64,000 nt of DNA, taken from NCBI GenBank assembly GCA_947496605.1, contig CANMDF010000001.1, positions 868,001 to 932,000 of the forward strand. The letters are read 5' to 3'. The notes beneath the pieces are model-generated. The model was not told where the DNA came from, made no database searches, and was given only the letters and a program-made list of their open reading frames with translations. The position numbers were made by a program, and so were the translations under genes. Positions within the stretch are counted from its first letter, which is position 1. Each line of letters begins with the position of its first letter. The DNA is from an uncultured Paracoccaceae bacterium. Lineage in GTDB: Bacteria; Pseudomonadota; Alphaproteobacteria; Rhodobacterales; Rhodobacteraceae. Below are positions 11,825 to 21,800 of the stretch, one piece after another.

Positions 11825-13017
11825 TCAGGCGGCAAGAGATCATCTTTCGTGATGGTCTCTTGCAGTTTTTCCAGCACCGTATCCAAGGTCTTGGGCAAAT
11901 ACGTCGGATCACAGGCCACGCGGTCTAATGTTGTCTGGCTGACATCAACGACACGCTTGGGCCCTTCGCGGTCTTTCGCACTCATCCTCATGATGCGGGT
12001 CATCAGGCCCACATCGGATTTATTCACCAGCGCTTCGCGGATGTTGCGGCCCTCGTGGACCTCCTTCAGCGCCTCAGGGTCCATACAAAGGTCAGCCTTT
12101 TCAGCACCTTGTGCGATCCATTCAAAACTAAACGACGACAAGCCCTGACGGTCACCCCCACCCCCAACTGATCCGTGGTCGCCGGGAAACCACTCTTGGC
12201 GGTAAGGCCAGTCTTCGCGGGTGTCTGGATGCAGACTGGTGTCTTCGTCCAACCCCAAAGCACGACGATTCATGCCTTCCAACTTGTCCGACCACATGGC
12301 TGGTGGAAATGTCTTACGGCGCTCATCAACCGCGACTGCGTGACGGGCGGCCAGAACGGTGCGCGACAGATCAGCATCGTGGAACTGATGCTTCTTATTA
12401 AAGATCGGTGCGGCGGCCCAATACCCCGGCACGCCAAGTGCACCAACGGTATCCCATACACCAAGGTATTTGATGGTCAGGTTCACGCATAGGCCCGGCT
12501 TTGTTTTCTGCCGCCAGTTCCACTCTTCTTCGCTGGTGGCCGTATAGGGTGCAAAATCACGCCGCCATTCAAAGCTTGCGGGATCGTCGGGTTTGGTATC
12601 GCGCGACCGCGACCGGTAACGCTGGATGGCTTCACCGATCCGACCCACGTTTTCACGCGGTGGAATGCCGCAAGACCGCAGCAAACCAGCCAAGGATCGT
12701 GCCGTATAGGCCCCGCGTGAAAACCCAAAGATGAAAATCTCATCCCCCGGTTCATAGCAAAAGACCAACGCGCGATACGCATCTTCGATATTCTCAATCA
12801 AACCCCAGCCCATCGCTCCACCAGCCAACCGGTCCAGCGTACGCGCAACCGCGTTAGACCCGCGACCAGAGCCAACGCCCAACACGTAGAACACTTGCTG
12901 TTTGCGCCCATCATCGGCTGTGTGCTTAACCGCTTGCGCAAGACGCACAACGTTTGTCGGGTTCACTGCGTCGTGGCGGTTCCACGTGCCGTCACAAAAA
13001 ATAGCAATCCGTTTCAT
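11821..13017 (-). CDS. DUF2235 alpha/beta-hydrolase-like protein
   Basis: This 398-aa protein opens with [15 protein letters not shown] and has a nucleophile-elbow-like [18 protein letters not shown] (about residues 97-114). Both are diagnostic of DUF2235, the family that includes the catalytic domain of Tle1 phospholipase effectors. No signal peptide or TM is visible, so it appears cytoplasmic. There are no type VI secretion genes nearby, so an effector role is not supported; a housekeeping esterase/lipase-like function is possible. It is convergent with serS (4-bp overlap) and divergent from a TspO-like gene. Confidence 0.8.
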   Translation of the reverse strand: MKRIAIFCDGTWNRHDAVNPTNVVRLAQAVKHTADDGRKQQVFYVLGVGSGRGSNAVARTLDRLAGGAMGWGLIENIEDAYRALVFCYEPGDEIFIFGFSRGAYTARSLAGLLRSCGIPPRENVGRIGEAIQRYRSRSRDTKPDDPASFEWRRDFAPYTATSEEEWNWRQKTKPGLCVNLTIKYLGVWDTVGALGVPGYWAAAPIFNKKHQFHDADLSRTVLAARHAVAVDERRKTFPPAMWSDKLEGMNRRALGLDEDTSLHPDTREDWPYRQEWFPGDHGSVGGGGDRQGLSSFSFEWIAQGAEKADLCMDPEALKEVHEGRNIREALVNKSDVGLMTRIMRMSAKDREGPKRVVDVSQTTLDRVACDPTYLPKTLDTVLEKLQETITKDDLLPPD

Positions 13018-13129
13018 GGCAAAGTCCTTCGTTGAATATGCTAATGCTGACGCAAGGTTAAGCGGGCCGCAAGTCGGCTTTTCCCCACCTTTTCATGGAA
13101 TTGGGCAGTGATGCACTACGTTGGATGGT

Positions 13130-13846
13130 ATGAAACAGATATACGCACTGCTCACCCTCATTTTCACTGCAACTTTTGTGGTGTCCCCTGCACTGACTAG
13201 TCCCTTTAGCGGCTTTCGTGCTGATCAATTGCCCAACCCGCAGATCAATCCGCCGATCCAACCCGAAGGCTATGCCTTTGCGATTTGGGGTTTGATTTAC
13301 GGGTGGCTGGTTGTTTCCGCTGTGTTCGGCCTGATCAAACGGGGCCATGATGCGATGTGGGACAAAGCCCGCAAGCCGCTGATTATCAGCTTGGCAGTCG
13401 GCACACCTTGGCTTGCCGTGGCAAATGTAAGCGCGCTTTGGGCAACCATCCTGATCTTTGTGATGGCTGCAGGGGCTATTATGGCACTCTTGCATGCGCC
13501 ACAAAAGGATAAATGGTGGTTCAAGGTTCCCGTGGGCATCTACGCAGGCTGGTTGACCGCAGCATCTTTCGTATCACTTGGCAGCACAGCAGCAGGTTAC
13601 GGCGTTGTGACAGATGCCATGGGCTGGGCCTATATTGGGATCGTCGGCGCATTGGTCGTTGCTGGGTCGATCTTGATGCGCACGTCGGCACCATCCTACG
13701 GGCTGACCGTGATTTGGGCCTTGGTGGGCATCATCATGGCGAACGGCACAGCCGTTTGGACAGTGTCCGCACTTTCCGCGATCGGTACAGTCATCCTGCT
13801 CGGCATCATCGCAATGACGCGCCGCAGCGATGCTTCTATTTCTTAA
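13130..13846 (+). CDS. TspO/MBR-related (tryptophan-rich) membrane protein
   Basis: This 238-aa protein has about seven hydrophobic segments and many Trp residues. The region [18 protein letters not shown] resembles the conserved TM2-loop of TspO-type tryptophan-rich proteins, though it is longer than classical TspO (about 160 aa, five TMs). A porphyrin- or light-related role is only a family-level inference. I start at the ATG at 13130 ([10 protein letters not shown]), not the in-frame TTG 9 bp upstream. The 3' end overlaps the convergent der gene by 11 bp. Confidence 0.55.
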   Translation: MKQIYALLTLIFTATFVVSPALTSPFSGFRADQLPNPQINPPIQPEGYAFAIWGLIYGWLVVSAVFGLIKRGHDAMWDKARKPLIISLAVGTPWLAVANVSALWATILIFVMAAGAIMALLHAPQKDKWWFKVPVGIYAGWLTAASFVSLGSTAAGYGVVTDAMGWAYIGIVGALVVAGSILMRTSAPSYGLTVIWALVGIIMANGTAVWTVSALSAIGTVILLGIIAMTRRSDASIS

Positions 13847-15278
13847 GGTGCTTTGACAAACGCGACGGCTGCGACGACTTCTTATCTTTATAGGGGTTCT
13901 TGTCGCCTTGATCGCGCAGGAACAACCGGATCGGCGTGCCGGGCATATCAAAGTCGACACGTAAGCCATTGACAAGATATCGTTTATAGCTTTCCGGCAT
14001 CATATCGGGATGTGACGTCATCACAACAAACGCAGGCGGGCGCGTTTTGACTTGGGTCATGTAGCGCATCTTGATCCGTTTGCCGCCCGGCGCGGGTGGT
14101 GGGTGCTGTTCCAGCATGCCCGTCAACCAACGGTTCAGGTTGGCGGTCGAAACACGACGGTTCCACACTTCATGGGCGCGCATAATCGCCTGCTGCAAAC
14201 GGTCAAGGCCCTTGCCCGTCTTGGCGGAAACCGTGACCAGGGGTGCGCCGCGCAATTGCGGCAACAGGCGTTCAAAGTCTTGCCGCAACTCTTTCAGTTT
14301 GCTTTGCTTTTCGCCCTCAACGTCCCATTTATTGACGGCAACAACAACAGCGCGACCTTCGCGTTCGGCCAGGTCAGCAATGCGCAAATCTTGCTGCTCA
14401 AACGGGATTTCCACGTCAAGAAGGACAACAACAACTTCGGCAAATTTCACAGCACGCAGGCCATCGGACACGGACAGCTTCTCAAGCTTCTCTTGCACCT
14501 TTGCCTTCTTGCGCATGCCAGCGGTGTCAAAAATACGCATCGGCACCCCGCCCCAATCTTGTTGGACGGAAATCGCATCGCGGGTGATCCCGGCCTCTGG
14601 GCCAGTGAGCAGGCGTTCCTCACCGATGATTTTGTTGATCAGCGTGGATTTACCGGCGTTCGGGCGGCCAACAACGGCAATCTGCAAAGGTTTGGTCTTG
14701 GTCGGAACGCGCGGCGCATCCTCGTCATCTTCGCCGACATCAACATCGACTTCAGGTGCATCAGCGGCGGCTTTCTCAGCCATTGCGTCATGCAGTGGGC
14801 GCAAAACATCCATCAATTCGCCCATGCCTTCGCCGTGTTCGGCGGACATGCGGATTGGCTCACCAAGGCCGAGTGCGTAGGCCTCTAAGATCGTGGCATC
14901 CGCCGCTTTGCCTTCGCCTTTGTTCGCGGCAAGGATCACATTCGCATTCTTCTTGCGCAGGATATCGGCAAAGACCTCATCCGCGGGCAGCACCCCTGCT
15001 CGCGCGTCAATCATGAACAGGCACACATCGGCCATTTCAACCGCACGTTCAGTCAGACGGCGCATGCGGCCTTGCAAGCTGTCATCGGTCGCTTCTTCCA
15101 AACCAGCGCTGTCAATCACGGTAAAACGCAAGTCAGCAATGCGCCCTTCGCCTTCGCGCAGGTCACGCGTTACCCCCGGCTGGTCATCGACCAAGGCCAG
15201 TTTCTTGCCAACCAAACGGTTGAACAAGGTGGATTTGCCCACATTAGGGCGACCCACGATTGCAAGGGTAAAGCTCAT
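13836..15278 (-). CDS. der: Ribosome-assembly GTPase Der (EngA)
   Basis: This 480-aa protein has two tandem G domains. G1 motifs are [12 protein letters not shown] (near residue 8) and [12 protein letters not shown] (near residue 208). An acidic linker ([14 protein letters not shown]) separates them, and the C-terminal KH-like domain includes [18 protein letters not shown]. It acts in 50S subunit maturation. It is the third gene of the TPR-bamB-der run, as in E. coli yfgM-bamB-der, with 49 bp after bamB. Confidence 0.97.
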   Translation of the reverse strand: MSFTLAIVGRPNVGKSTLFNRLVGKKLALVDDQPGVTRDLREGEGRIADLRFTVIDSAGLEEATDDSLQGRMRRLTERAVEMADVCLFMIDARAGVLPADEVFADILRKKNANVILAANKGEGKAADATILEAYALGLGEPIRMSAEHGEGMGELMDVLRPLHDAMAEKAAADAPEVDVDVGEDDEDAPRVPTKTKPLQIAVVGRPNAGKSTLINKIIGEERLLTGPEAGITRDAISVQQDWGGVPMRIFDTAGMRKKAKVQEKLEKLSVSDGLRAVKFAEVVVVLLDVEIPFEQQDLRIADLAEREGRAVVVAVNKWDVEGEKQSKLKELRQDFERLLPQLRGAPLVTVSAKTGKGLDRLQQAIMRAHEVWNRRVSTANLNRWLTGMLEQHPPPAPGGKRIKMRYMTQVKTRPPAFVVMTSHPDMMPESYKRYLVNGLRVDFDMPGTPIRLFLRDQGDKNPYKDKKSSQPSRLSKHLKK

Positions 15279-15327
15279 GTCTTGGCTCCTGACGGCGTTT
15301 GTCCCGCGCAGCTACACCAGTTGTCGC

Positions 15328-16626
15328 TTAACGGAAAGCGTGCAATTGCCCGTTTTTGCTCAGCACGTAAAGGGTCTCACCCGCAATAACCGGACCTGAC
15401 GCAGCGCCACCGGGCAATGCGACTTGACCGATCAACGCGCCAGAGGTCGGGTCGAACTGGCGGATCAGCCCGTCAGATGACGTCACGATCAGACGACCGC
15501 CAGCTAAAACCGGACCGTAATGCGCAAAAATGCTTTTCTGGCGGCGTGTCGCTTCTTCATCTTCAAACGTTGGCAATGACGTCCGCCACACAGGGTTACC
15601 AGAGTTGGCATCAAGCCGGACAAGCTCGTTCAAATCATTGATTAGGAATACTGCATTGCCGACAGGCCAAACAGGACTGACGGACCCTTCGGTTGCTGTC
15701 CAAAGGCGTGCGCCATCTTCAAGGTTCATCGCAACGGTACGGCCACCAAAGTTACCGATGTACACGCGGCCATTTGCAATCACCGGATCACCCGAGATAT
15801 CGCTGATAAGCCCCGCCGCACTACCCAGCCGATCGCCTGACACAACAGTCGACCAACGGGTCAACCCACCAGCTGGATAGGTTGTCAGAACCTCGCCAGA
15901 CGGGAATGGAAAGACAACAAAATCGCCGCTGACCGCGGGGGATGCACCGCCTGCAAAATTCGCTGTTGAAGGCAGGCCGGCGCGTTGCCACCTGATACGG
16001 CCGTTGGTGGCGTCCAACGCCCAAGCAAGACTGTCGCGCCCAACGATATAAAGCAGATCACCACGCAAAGTAGGTGCTGCACCAGCAGGCGCATCAAGGT
16101 CTTGGGTCCAGACGGCAGCGCCCGTAGCTGCGTCAAGCGCCGTGACTTCACCAAACCCTGTTGCGACGTAAACTTGGCCTCCGCCCACGGAAATACCGCC
16201 GCCCGATGCATCGCTCGCATTATCGCGGGTCGGTGTCAGATCACGGGTCCAAAGAATTGTGCCGTTAACGGTTGTCGCAGTCACCCGCGCCCGCGCGTCA
16301 ACAGTGTAAATGACGCCATTGGCGACCACTGGATGCGATGTAATACGCGCGCTGTTGCTATCGCCTTCACCAATCTCAACCGCAAAGACCTGCGCCAGGG
16401 CGGCCCCCAGCGCGGGATGGCTGATGCTATGGCTGGGGCTGCCGTTGCGGTGGCCCCAATCAGCATTCGCACGCGCGACTGGTATACTCACAGGCAAGAC
16501 TTGGTTTTCGACTGCACCCGTTGCACGGATATCGAACCGCTCGCCGGGCAAGATCACGTCATCATCACCACAGGCTGCCAGAACAAAAACACTCAGTGCG
16601 GCGGCAATACTTACTTTGAAAGTCAC
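15328..16626 (-). CDS. bamB: BamB-like PQQ-repeat outer-membrane lipoprotein
   Basis: This 432-aa protein is predicted to be a lipoprotein (lipobox LAAC, Cys19, followed by GDDD) with a beta-propeller of PQQ-type repeats: DARARVTATTVNGTILWTRD, ALDAATGAAVWTQDL, ALDATNGRIRWQRAGL. BamB supports BamA in outer-membrane protein insertion. The start codon is GTG at 16626. It lies between a YfgM-like TPR gene and der, the same context as E. coli bamB, which supports the symbol. Confidence 0.85.
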   Translation of the reverse strand: MTFKVSIAAALSVFVLAACGDDDVILPGERFDIRATGAVENQVLPVSIPVARANADWGHRNGSPSHSISHPALGAALAQVFAVEIGEGDSNSARITSHPVVANGVIYTVDARARVTATTVNGTILWTRDLTPTRDNASDASGGGISVGGGQVYVATGFGEVTALDAATGAAVWTQDLDAPAGAAPTLRGDLLYIVGRDSLAWALDATNGRIRWQRAGLPSTANFAGGASPAVSGDFVVFPFPSGEVLTTYPAGGLTRWSTVVSGDRLGSAAGLISDISGDPVIANGRVYIGNFGGRTVAMNLEDGARLWTATEGSVSPVWPVGNAVFLINDLNELVRLDANSGNPVWRTSLPTFEDEEATRRQKSIFAHYGPVLAGGRLIVTSSDGLIRQFDPTSGALIGQVALPGGAASGPVIAGETLYVLSKNGQLHAFR

Positions 16627-16647
16627 GTGTCAGATCCAATCTGCGCT

Positions 16648-17304
16648 TTATTGGGTCACCGGGTCGGGCAACGGTTCGCCCAATGCCACCATGAGGGTCT
16701 GAACCCGTTCGCGCAAGCCACGCGTCACACCGGCGTCTTCTTCAATCTGGCGCATAATGGCAATCGCGCCATCAGCATCGCCTTCAGCCAAGGTCATATA
16801 TGCGATCTGTTCAAGTGCCAGCAAACGGAACGGCTGACCCGGCTGTGACAGCGCATCAAGGTTTGCGCGACGCGCAACCGCATCTTCGGTTGGCAACATC
16901 GCCGCTTTCAGTGCAGCCACATCACGGTACATTTCAGGCACATCAGGGTTCGCAGCAAGACCCGCCAGCGTTGCAGCTGAGGCCTCAATGTCACCGGCCT
17001 CTTGCTCGGTCGCCGCCCGCAAAAGCGTTGTGACAGCCGCGGCAGCGCCTGCGCCTTCAACTTGGGCCATCGCCGCGGCACGCGCCGCAGGGTCTTCGTT
17101 TTCCAGCGCAGCCATCAAGGCATCACCCGTCGCTTCAGCAACAGCTCGTTCTTGCGCCTTGCGATATTCATTCCAAGCCGCACCACCAACGAGCAAGAGC
17201 ACGGCAGCCACAGCAACCCAGCCGTAACGGCGCAAATAGCCAAACAGCTTTTCGCGGCGGACTTCTTCGGTGACTTCATTGATAAAACTGTCGCTGTCGC
17301 TCAC
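16648..17304 (-). CDS. YfgM-like TPR membrane protein
   Basis: This 218-aa protein has a cytoplasmic N-terminus (SDSDSFINEVTEEVRREKLF), one TM (WVAVAAVLLLVGGAAW) and a periplasmic TPR-like helical domain rich in Ala and Glu. This is the architecture of YfgM/PpiD-associated Sec ancillary proteins. I choose a GTG start at 17304 because VSDSDSF aligns with the usual MSDxDSF start; an in-frame TTG at 17316 is the alternative. First gene of the bamB-der unit. Confidence 0.75.
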   Translation of the reverse strand: MSDSDSFINEVTEEVRREKLFGYLRRYGWVAVAAVLLLVGGAAWNEYRKAQERAVAEATGDALMAALENEDPAARAAAMAQVEGAGAAAAVTTLLRAATEQEAGDIEASAATLAGLAANPDVPEMYRDVAALKAAMLPTEDAVARRANLDALSQPGQPFRLLALEQIAYMTLAEGDADGAIAIMRQIEEDAGVTRGLRERVQTLMVALGEPLPDPVTQ

Positions 17305-17431
17305 CTTGGCACCCAATTATTGATCGGTTTTGTTATGTCTTTGCGCGTACATATCGTGAAGCTTGCGCAATGAACAAGAGGCGAGCACGAAATGCGTACC
17401 GATATGCCCCTCGCGACACGCAAAAGTGCGC

Positions 17432-17460
17432 TTGCCGCCACGGCATCTTAGGTGTAAACT
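17432..17460 (+). promoter_or_regulatory. Candidate promoter of the RND efflux operon
   Basis: TTGCCG (17432-17437) and TAAACT (17455-17460) are spaced 17 bp apart in the 268-bp gap between the YfgM-like gene and the efflux adaptor. They lie about 110 bp before the adaptor ATG. Read by eye; moderate match to consensus. Confidence 0.35.
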
Positions 17461-17496
17461 GAACTGAGTGGTTTAGTACAAAAATGTGATCTACGT

Positions 17497-17510
17497 CGCG
17501 ATATATCGCG
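17497..17510. promoter_or_regulatory. Perfect 14-bp palindrome upstream of efflux operon
   Basis: CGCGATATATCGCG is an exact palindrome located 62 bp upstream of the adaptor start and about 40 bp downstream of the candidate -10 box. This is a plausible repressor operator for an efflux operon. No regulator gene is adjacent, so the binding protein is unknown. Confidence 0.4.
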
Positions 17511-17572
17511 TAAGAAAAGCAAATTATGACAACAGGCAACCGTGTGCATGGGTGGCCAAAAGGGACAATGAT

Positions 17573-18811
17573 ATGAAACTCATTCCGGTGATCACGGCAA
17601 TCTTGGTGCTGGCTGGCCTTTATATGGTGGTGTTTGAACGCGAAACGCTTGTTGGGTTTGCACAAAGCAGTTCTGCTGAGGAGACCCCAGCCGCGATGGA
17701 AGAAGTGAACGCTGAGGTCACACCAGAAACGGGCGAATCTCTCGTTGGCGTGGTCGCTATGCATTCGGTCGCGCAGACCATTGATAGCGCGGTCATTCTG
17801 CGGGGACGCACCGAAGCGGCCCGTCAGGTCACGGTTGCTGCTGAAACATCCGGTCTGGTTATTTCCGAACCACGCCGCAAAGGCGCATTCATTAACGAAG
17901 GCGAACTGCTTTGCCGCCTTGATCCCGGCACGCGCGAAGCGTCATTGGCCGAAGCACGCGCCCGACTGGCCGAGGCCGAGGGGCGCGTTCCAGAAGCACA
18001 AGCAGGCGTCATAGAGGCAGGCGCACGCGTTCGCGAAGCTGAAATCAACCTCAACGCAGCACAGCGTCTGTCTGAAGATGGGTTTGCATCTGAAACCCGT
18101 CTTGTCAGCGCACAAGCAGCAATGGAAACAGCCTCAGCGGGCGTGCAGCGTGCCAATTCCGCCGTTGCATCCGCCCAAGCGGGCATTCAGGCGGCGCAAG
18201 CAGCCGTAGCCTCTGCCGCACGCGAGATCGACAAGCTGCAAATCACAGCCCCCTTCTCTGGCTTGTTGGAAACGGACACCGCGGAACTGGGCTCGCTGAT
18301 GCAGCCGGGAACACCGTGCGCAACGATCATCCAGCTCAATGAGATCAAACTGGTAGGGTTCGTGCCCGAAGCAGACGTATCAAAGGTGAATGTTGGTGCA
18401 ATGGCAGGTGCCCGTCTGACCAGTGGCGAACAGGTGCAAGGCCGCGTGACATTTCTGTCGCGCAGCGCTGATGAGCTGACACGCACTTTCCGTGTCGAAG
18501 TGACAGTCGCAAACGAAGACTTGGCGATCAGCGATGGCCAAACGGCCGAAATTCTTATCGCTTCTGACGGCCGGACAGCGCATTTGATCGCGCAATCGAC
18601 TTTGACGCTTGATGATGACGGGGTTTTGGGTGTGCGGTCTATTGCCGAAGGCAACATCGCGAAATTCATGCCCGTCACATTGCTACGCGACACCGCCGAA
18701 GGTGTCTGGGTCACGGATTTGCCTGACGCCATCGACATCATTACCATCGGACAGGAATTTGTCATCGATGGTGTCAAAGTCGCGCCGACATTCACGGAGG
18801 CCAAAGGATGA
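17573..18811 (+). CDS. RND efflux periplasmic adaptor (MFP/HlyD family)
   Basis: This 412-aa protein has an N-terminal TM/signal anchor (MKLIPVITAILVLAGLYMVVF), then the biotinyl-lipoyl half-motifs ILRGRTEAARQVTVAAETSG and KLQITAPFSGLLETD. Between them is an Ala/Glu-rich coiled-coil hairpin (about residues 120-220). It bridges the inner-membrane RND pump to an outer-membrane channel. Upstream in-frame residues were rejected because the ATG at 17573 is preceded by AGGGACA and starts the hydrophobic anchor. Its stop overlaps the pump start by 4 bp (ATGA). No TolC gene is in the window. Confidence 0.9.
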   Translation: MKLIPVITAILVLAGLYMVVFERETLVGFAQSSSAEETPAAMEEVNAEVTPETGESLVGVVAMHSVAQTIDSAVILRGRTEAARQVTVAAETSGLVISEPRRKGAFINEGELLCRLDPGTREASLAEARARLAEAEGRVPEAQAGVIEAGARVREAEINLNAAQRLSEDGFASETRLVSAQAAMETASAGVQRANSAVASAQAGIQAAQAAVASAAREIDKLQITAPFSGLLETDTAELGSLMQPGTPCATIIQLNEIKLVGFVPEADVSKVNVGAMAGARLTSGEQVQGRVTFLSRSADELTRTFRVEVTVANEDLAISDGQTAEILIASDGRTAHLIAQSTLTLDDDGVLGVRSIAEGNIAKFMPVTLLRDTAEGVWVTDLPDAIDIITIGQEFVIDGVKVAPTFTEAKG

Positions 18812-21800
18812 CCGGTCTTGTTGACTGGGCTGCATCACGCGCCCGGATGGTTCTTGCATTTATTGCCCTCTCGCTATTGGCGGGGGGCATGGCCTATGTC
18901 GGCCTGCCCAAAGAGGGCGAGCCTGACATCGAAATCCCCGCGATTTTCGTATCCGTCCCCTTCCCCGGTATTTCCGCCGAAGACAGCGAAACCCTGCTGG
19001 TCAAACCGATGGAGGCCGAGCTTTCCGATCTCGACGGGTTGAAAACCATGTCGGCGACGGCGGCTGAAAGCTATGCAGGTGTGGCACTTGAGTTCGAATT
19101 TGGCTGGGACAAGACCAAGATTCTGGCCGATATCCGGTCTGCCATGAACAACGCCGAGGCGCAGTTTCCTGCAGGCGCAGACCAATATTCGATCAATGAG
19201 ATTAACTTTTCCGAATTCCCCATCATCATCGTGAACCTGACAGGCGATGTGCCTGAGCGGACATTGCTGCGCGTCGCCAAAGACCTGCAAGACCGCATTG
19301 AAAGCCTTGACGCTGTGCTGGAAGCAGGGCTTGCCGGCCAACGTGATGAGATGCTGGAGGTCGTGATCGATCCGCTGCGCTTGGAAGCATACAACGTGAC
19401 GGCGGGCGAATTAATTGGCGTTGTAACCAACAACAACCTGCTGATCGCGGCCGGTGAAGTTGAAACCGCGCAGGGTACATTCGCAGTCAAAATCCCGTCG
19501 TCCTTTGACGAACCCCAAGACGTCTACAACCTGCCCGTCAAGACCAACGGCGACCGGGTGATCACTCTGGGTGATCTCGCCACGATCCGCCTGACCTTTG
19601 AAGACCGCATCGGCACCGCCCGCTTTAATGGGGTCAACACCGTTGCTTTGCAGGTCGTCAAGCGTAAAGGCTTTAACCTGATCGATACCGCCGCATTGGT
19701 CAAAGAGGTGGTCGAGGAAGAACGCGCCAGCTGGTCGCCTGAACTGCAATCGGCCATCCAAGTGGGCACCTCCAATGACCAATCGCGCAACGTAGCATCA
19801 ATGGTCAGCCAGTTAGAGGGTTCGGTGCTGACAGCCATCGCATTGGTGATGATCGTCGTCTTGGCGGCCCTCGGCACCCGCCCTGCCTTATTGGTTGGCT
19901 TCGCTATCCCTACGTCTTTCTTACTTTGCTTCGCCTTGCTCGCAGTCATGGAGATCACAATCTCGAACATCGTGATGTTTGGTCTGATCCTCGCGGTAGG
20001 CATGTTGGTGGACGGGGCCATTGTGGTGGTCGAATACGCCGATAAGCGCATCAAAGAGGGCACGGGCCCCATGCACGCCTATGTTGAGGCGGCAAAGCGC
20101 ATGTTCTGGCCGATCATCTCATCCACTGCGACAACGCTTTGTGCGTTCCTGCCGATGTTGTTCTGGCCGGGTGTACCGGGACAGTTCATGGGCATGCTGC
20201 CGGTTACATTGATCTTCGTCCTATCCGCGTCGCTGGTTGTGGCCTTGGTCTATCTTCCAGTCATGGGCGGCGTCACAGGCCGGATGAGCCGTGTCTTTGG
20301 CGATACGTCAGACTGGCTGCGGGCGCGACTGCCGTGGTTCATTCGCGCGCTCTTGGTATTTCCTGCGATCATGGTCGTCTTTACAGGTGCCATGCTGACG
20401 CTGAACCCCGGTTATTTAACAGGCGAAGCCGTGCAAACCAGCGGTTTCAGCGACTCGCTACCCGGCATGATGTTGTTCTTGGTGGGCGCATTCCTGCTTT
20501 CAATCACAATAGGTGCTGCCAAGATTGAGCGGCAGGCGAGGACGATCAAAGCTGGCTATCGCCGCACGCCTTTTGGCCACTTCATGAACTTCATCGCGGG
20601 CAACCCCATCATGCCATTGGTCACCGTTGGTGCGGTTGTCTTTACGGTGTTTTCGATCTTTGGCTACTACGGTGCCAACAACAACGGTGTTGAATTCTTC
20701 GTTGAATCCGAACCAGAGCAAGCCATCGTCTATGTCCGTGCACGCGGTAATCTATCCTTGGAAGAAAAAGACGACCTTGTGCGCCAAGCCGAACAAGTCG
20801 TCTTGGCCCATCCCGGTGTCATTACCGCGTTCTCATTTGCCGGCGACGGTGGTCTGAACACAGATGCCAGTGGCGCCAGCACACCGGGTGACACCGTCGG
20901 TCAGGTCCAACTGGAAACAATTCCATGGGAAGACCGCGCAGGCATCGCCGAGCTAGATGGCGACGTTGTGTTGGCCGAAATCCAAGAGGAACTGAACAAA
21001 ATCCCCGGTATCGAAACCGAGATTTTGGCCCAATCACGTGGCCCTGCGTCTGGTAAACCCGTCCACCTGCGCCTCAAAAGCGATGATTTTGAGGAACTTC
21101 GCACTGCGACCAACCTTGCCCGTGCACAGTTCAACCAAACCCCTGGCCTGATCACAATCGAAGATTCCCTGCCCCTGCCCGGTATTGACTGGCAAATCGA
21201 TGTCGATGTCGAAAAGGCAGGTCGCTACGGCGCTGACGTCGCAACCGTAGGCGCGATGGTGCAGATGGTCACCCGTGGCATTTTGCTAGACACAATGCGC
21301 GTCGACAGTTCCGACGAAGAGATCGAGATCCGCGTCCGATTGCCTGAGCAAGACCGCGTGCTGTCCACGCTGGACAGCCTGAAAGTACGCACCAATCAAG
21401 GTTTGATCCCGCTTTCTAACTTTATCACCCGCACGCCAGTGCAAAAACTGGCGCAGATCGACCGGATTGAACAGAAACGGTATTTTGATGTGAAGGCTGG
21501 TGTCGAAGCGGGCCTGACCAATTTGACCGTTGATGGCGAAGCGATCGCCGTCGTGCGCGTCGTCAGCGAAGAGGCCATTGGCATGGACCGCTATGACGTT
21601 GTCACGCTGCTGGGCGACACGACCGCTGCAAGCTTGTCTGAGCTGGTCGACGGGAATGAGACATCAGAGGCGCCACTCAACGCCAACGAACGCATTGCAG
21701 TGCTGACTGAGTGGCTGGACACCAACCCCCTGCCCGCCTCAATCGACTGGGAATGGACAGGCGATCAGGAAGAACAAGCCGAGTCCGGTGCATTCCTACA

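Noticed and set aside
14052..14888. Long plus-strand frames opposite der
   Set aside because: Two overlapping frames of nearly 280 codons mirror the der coding sequence. They have low-complexity Ser/Arg/His composition and no family match.
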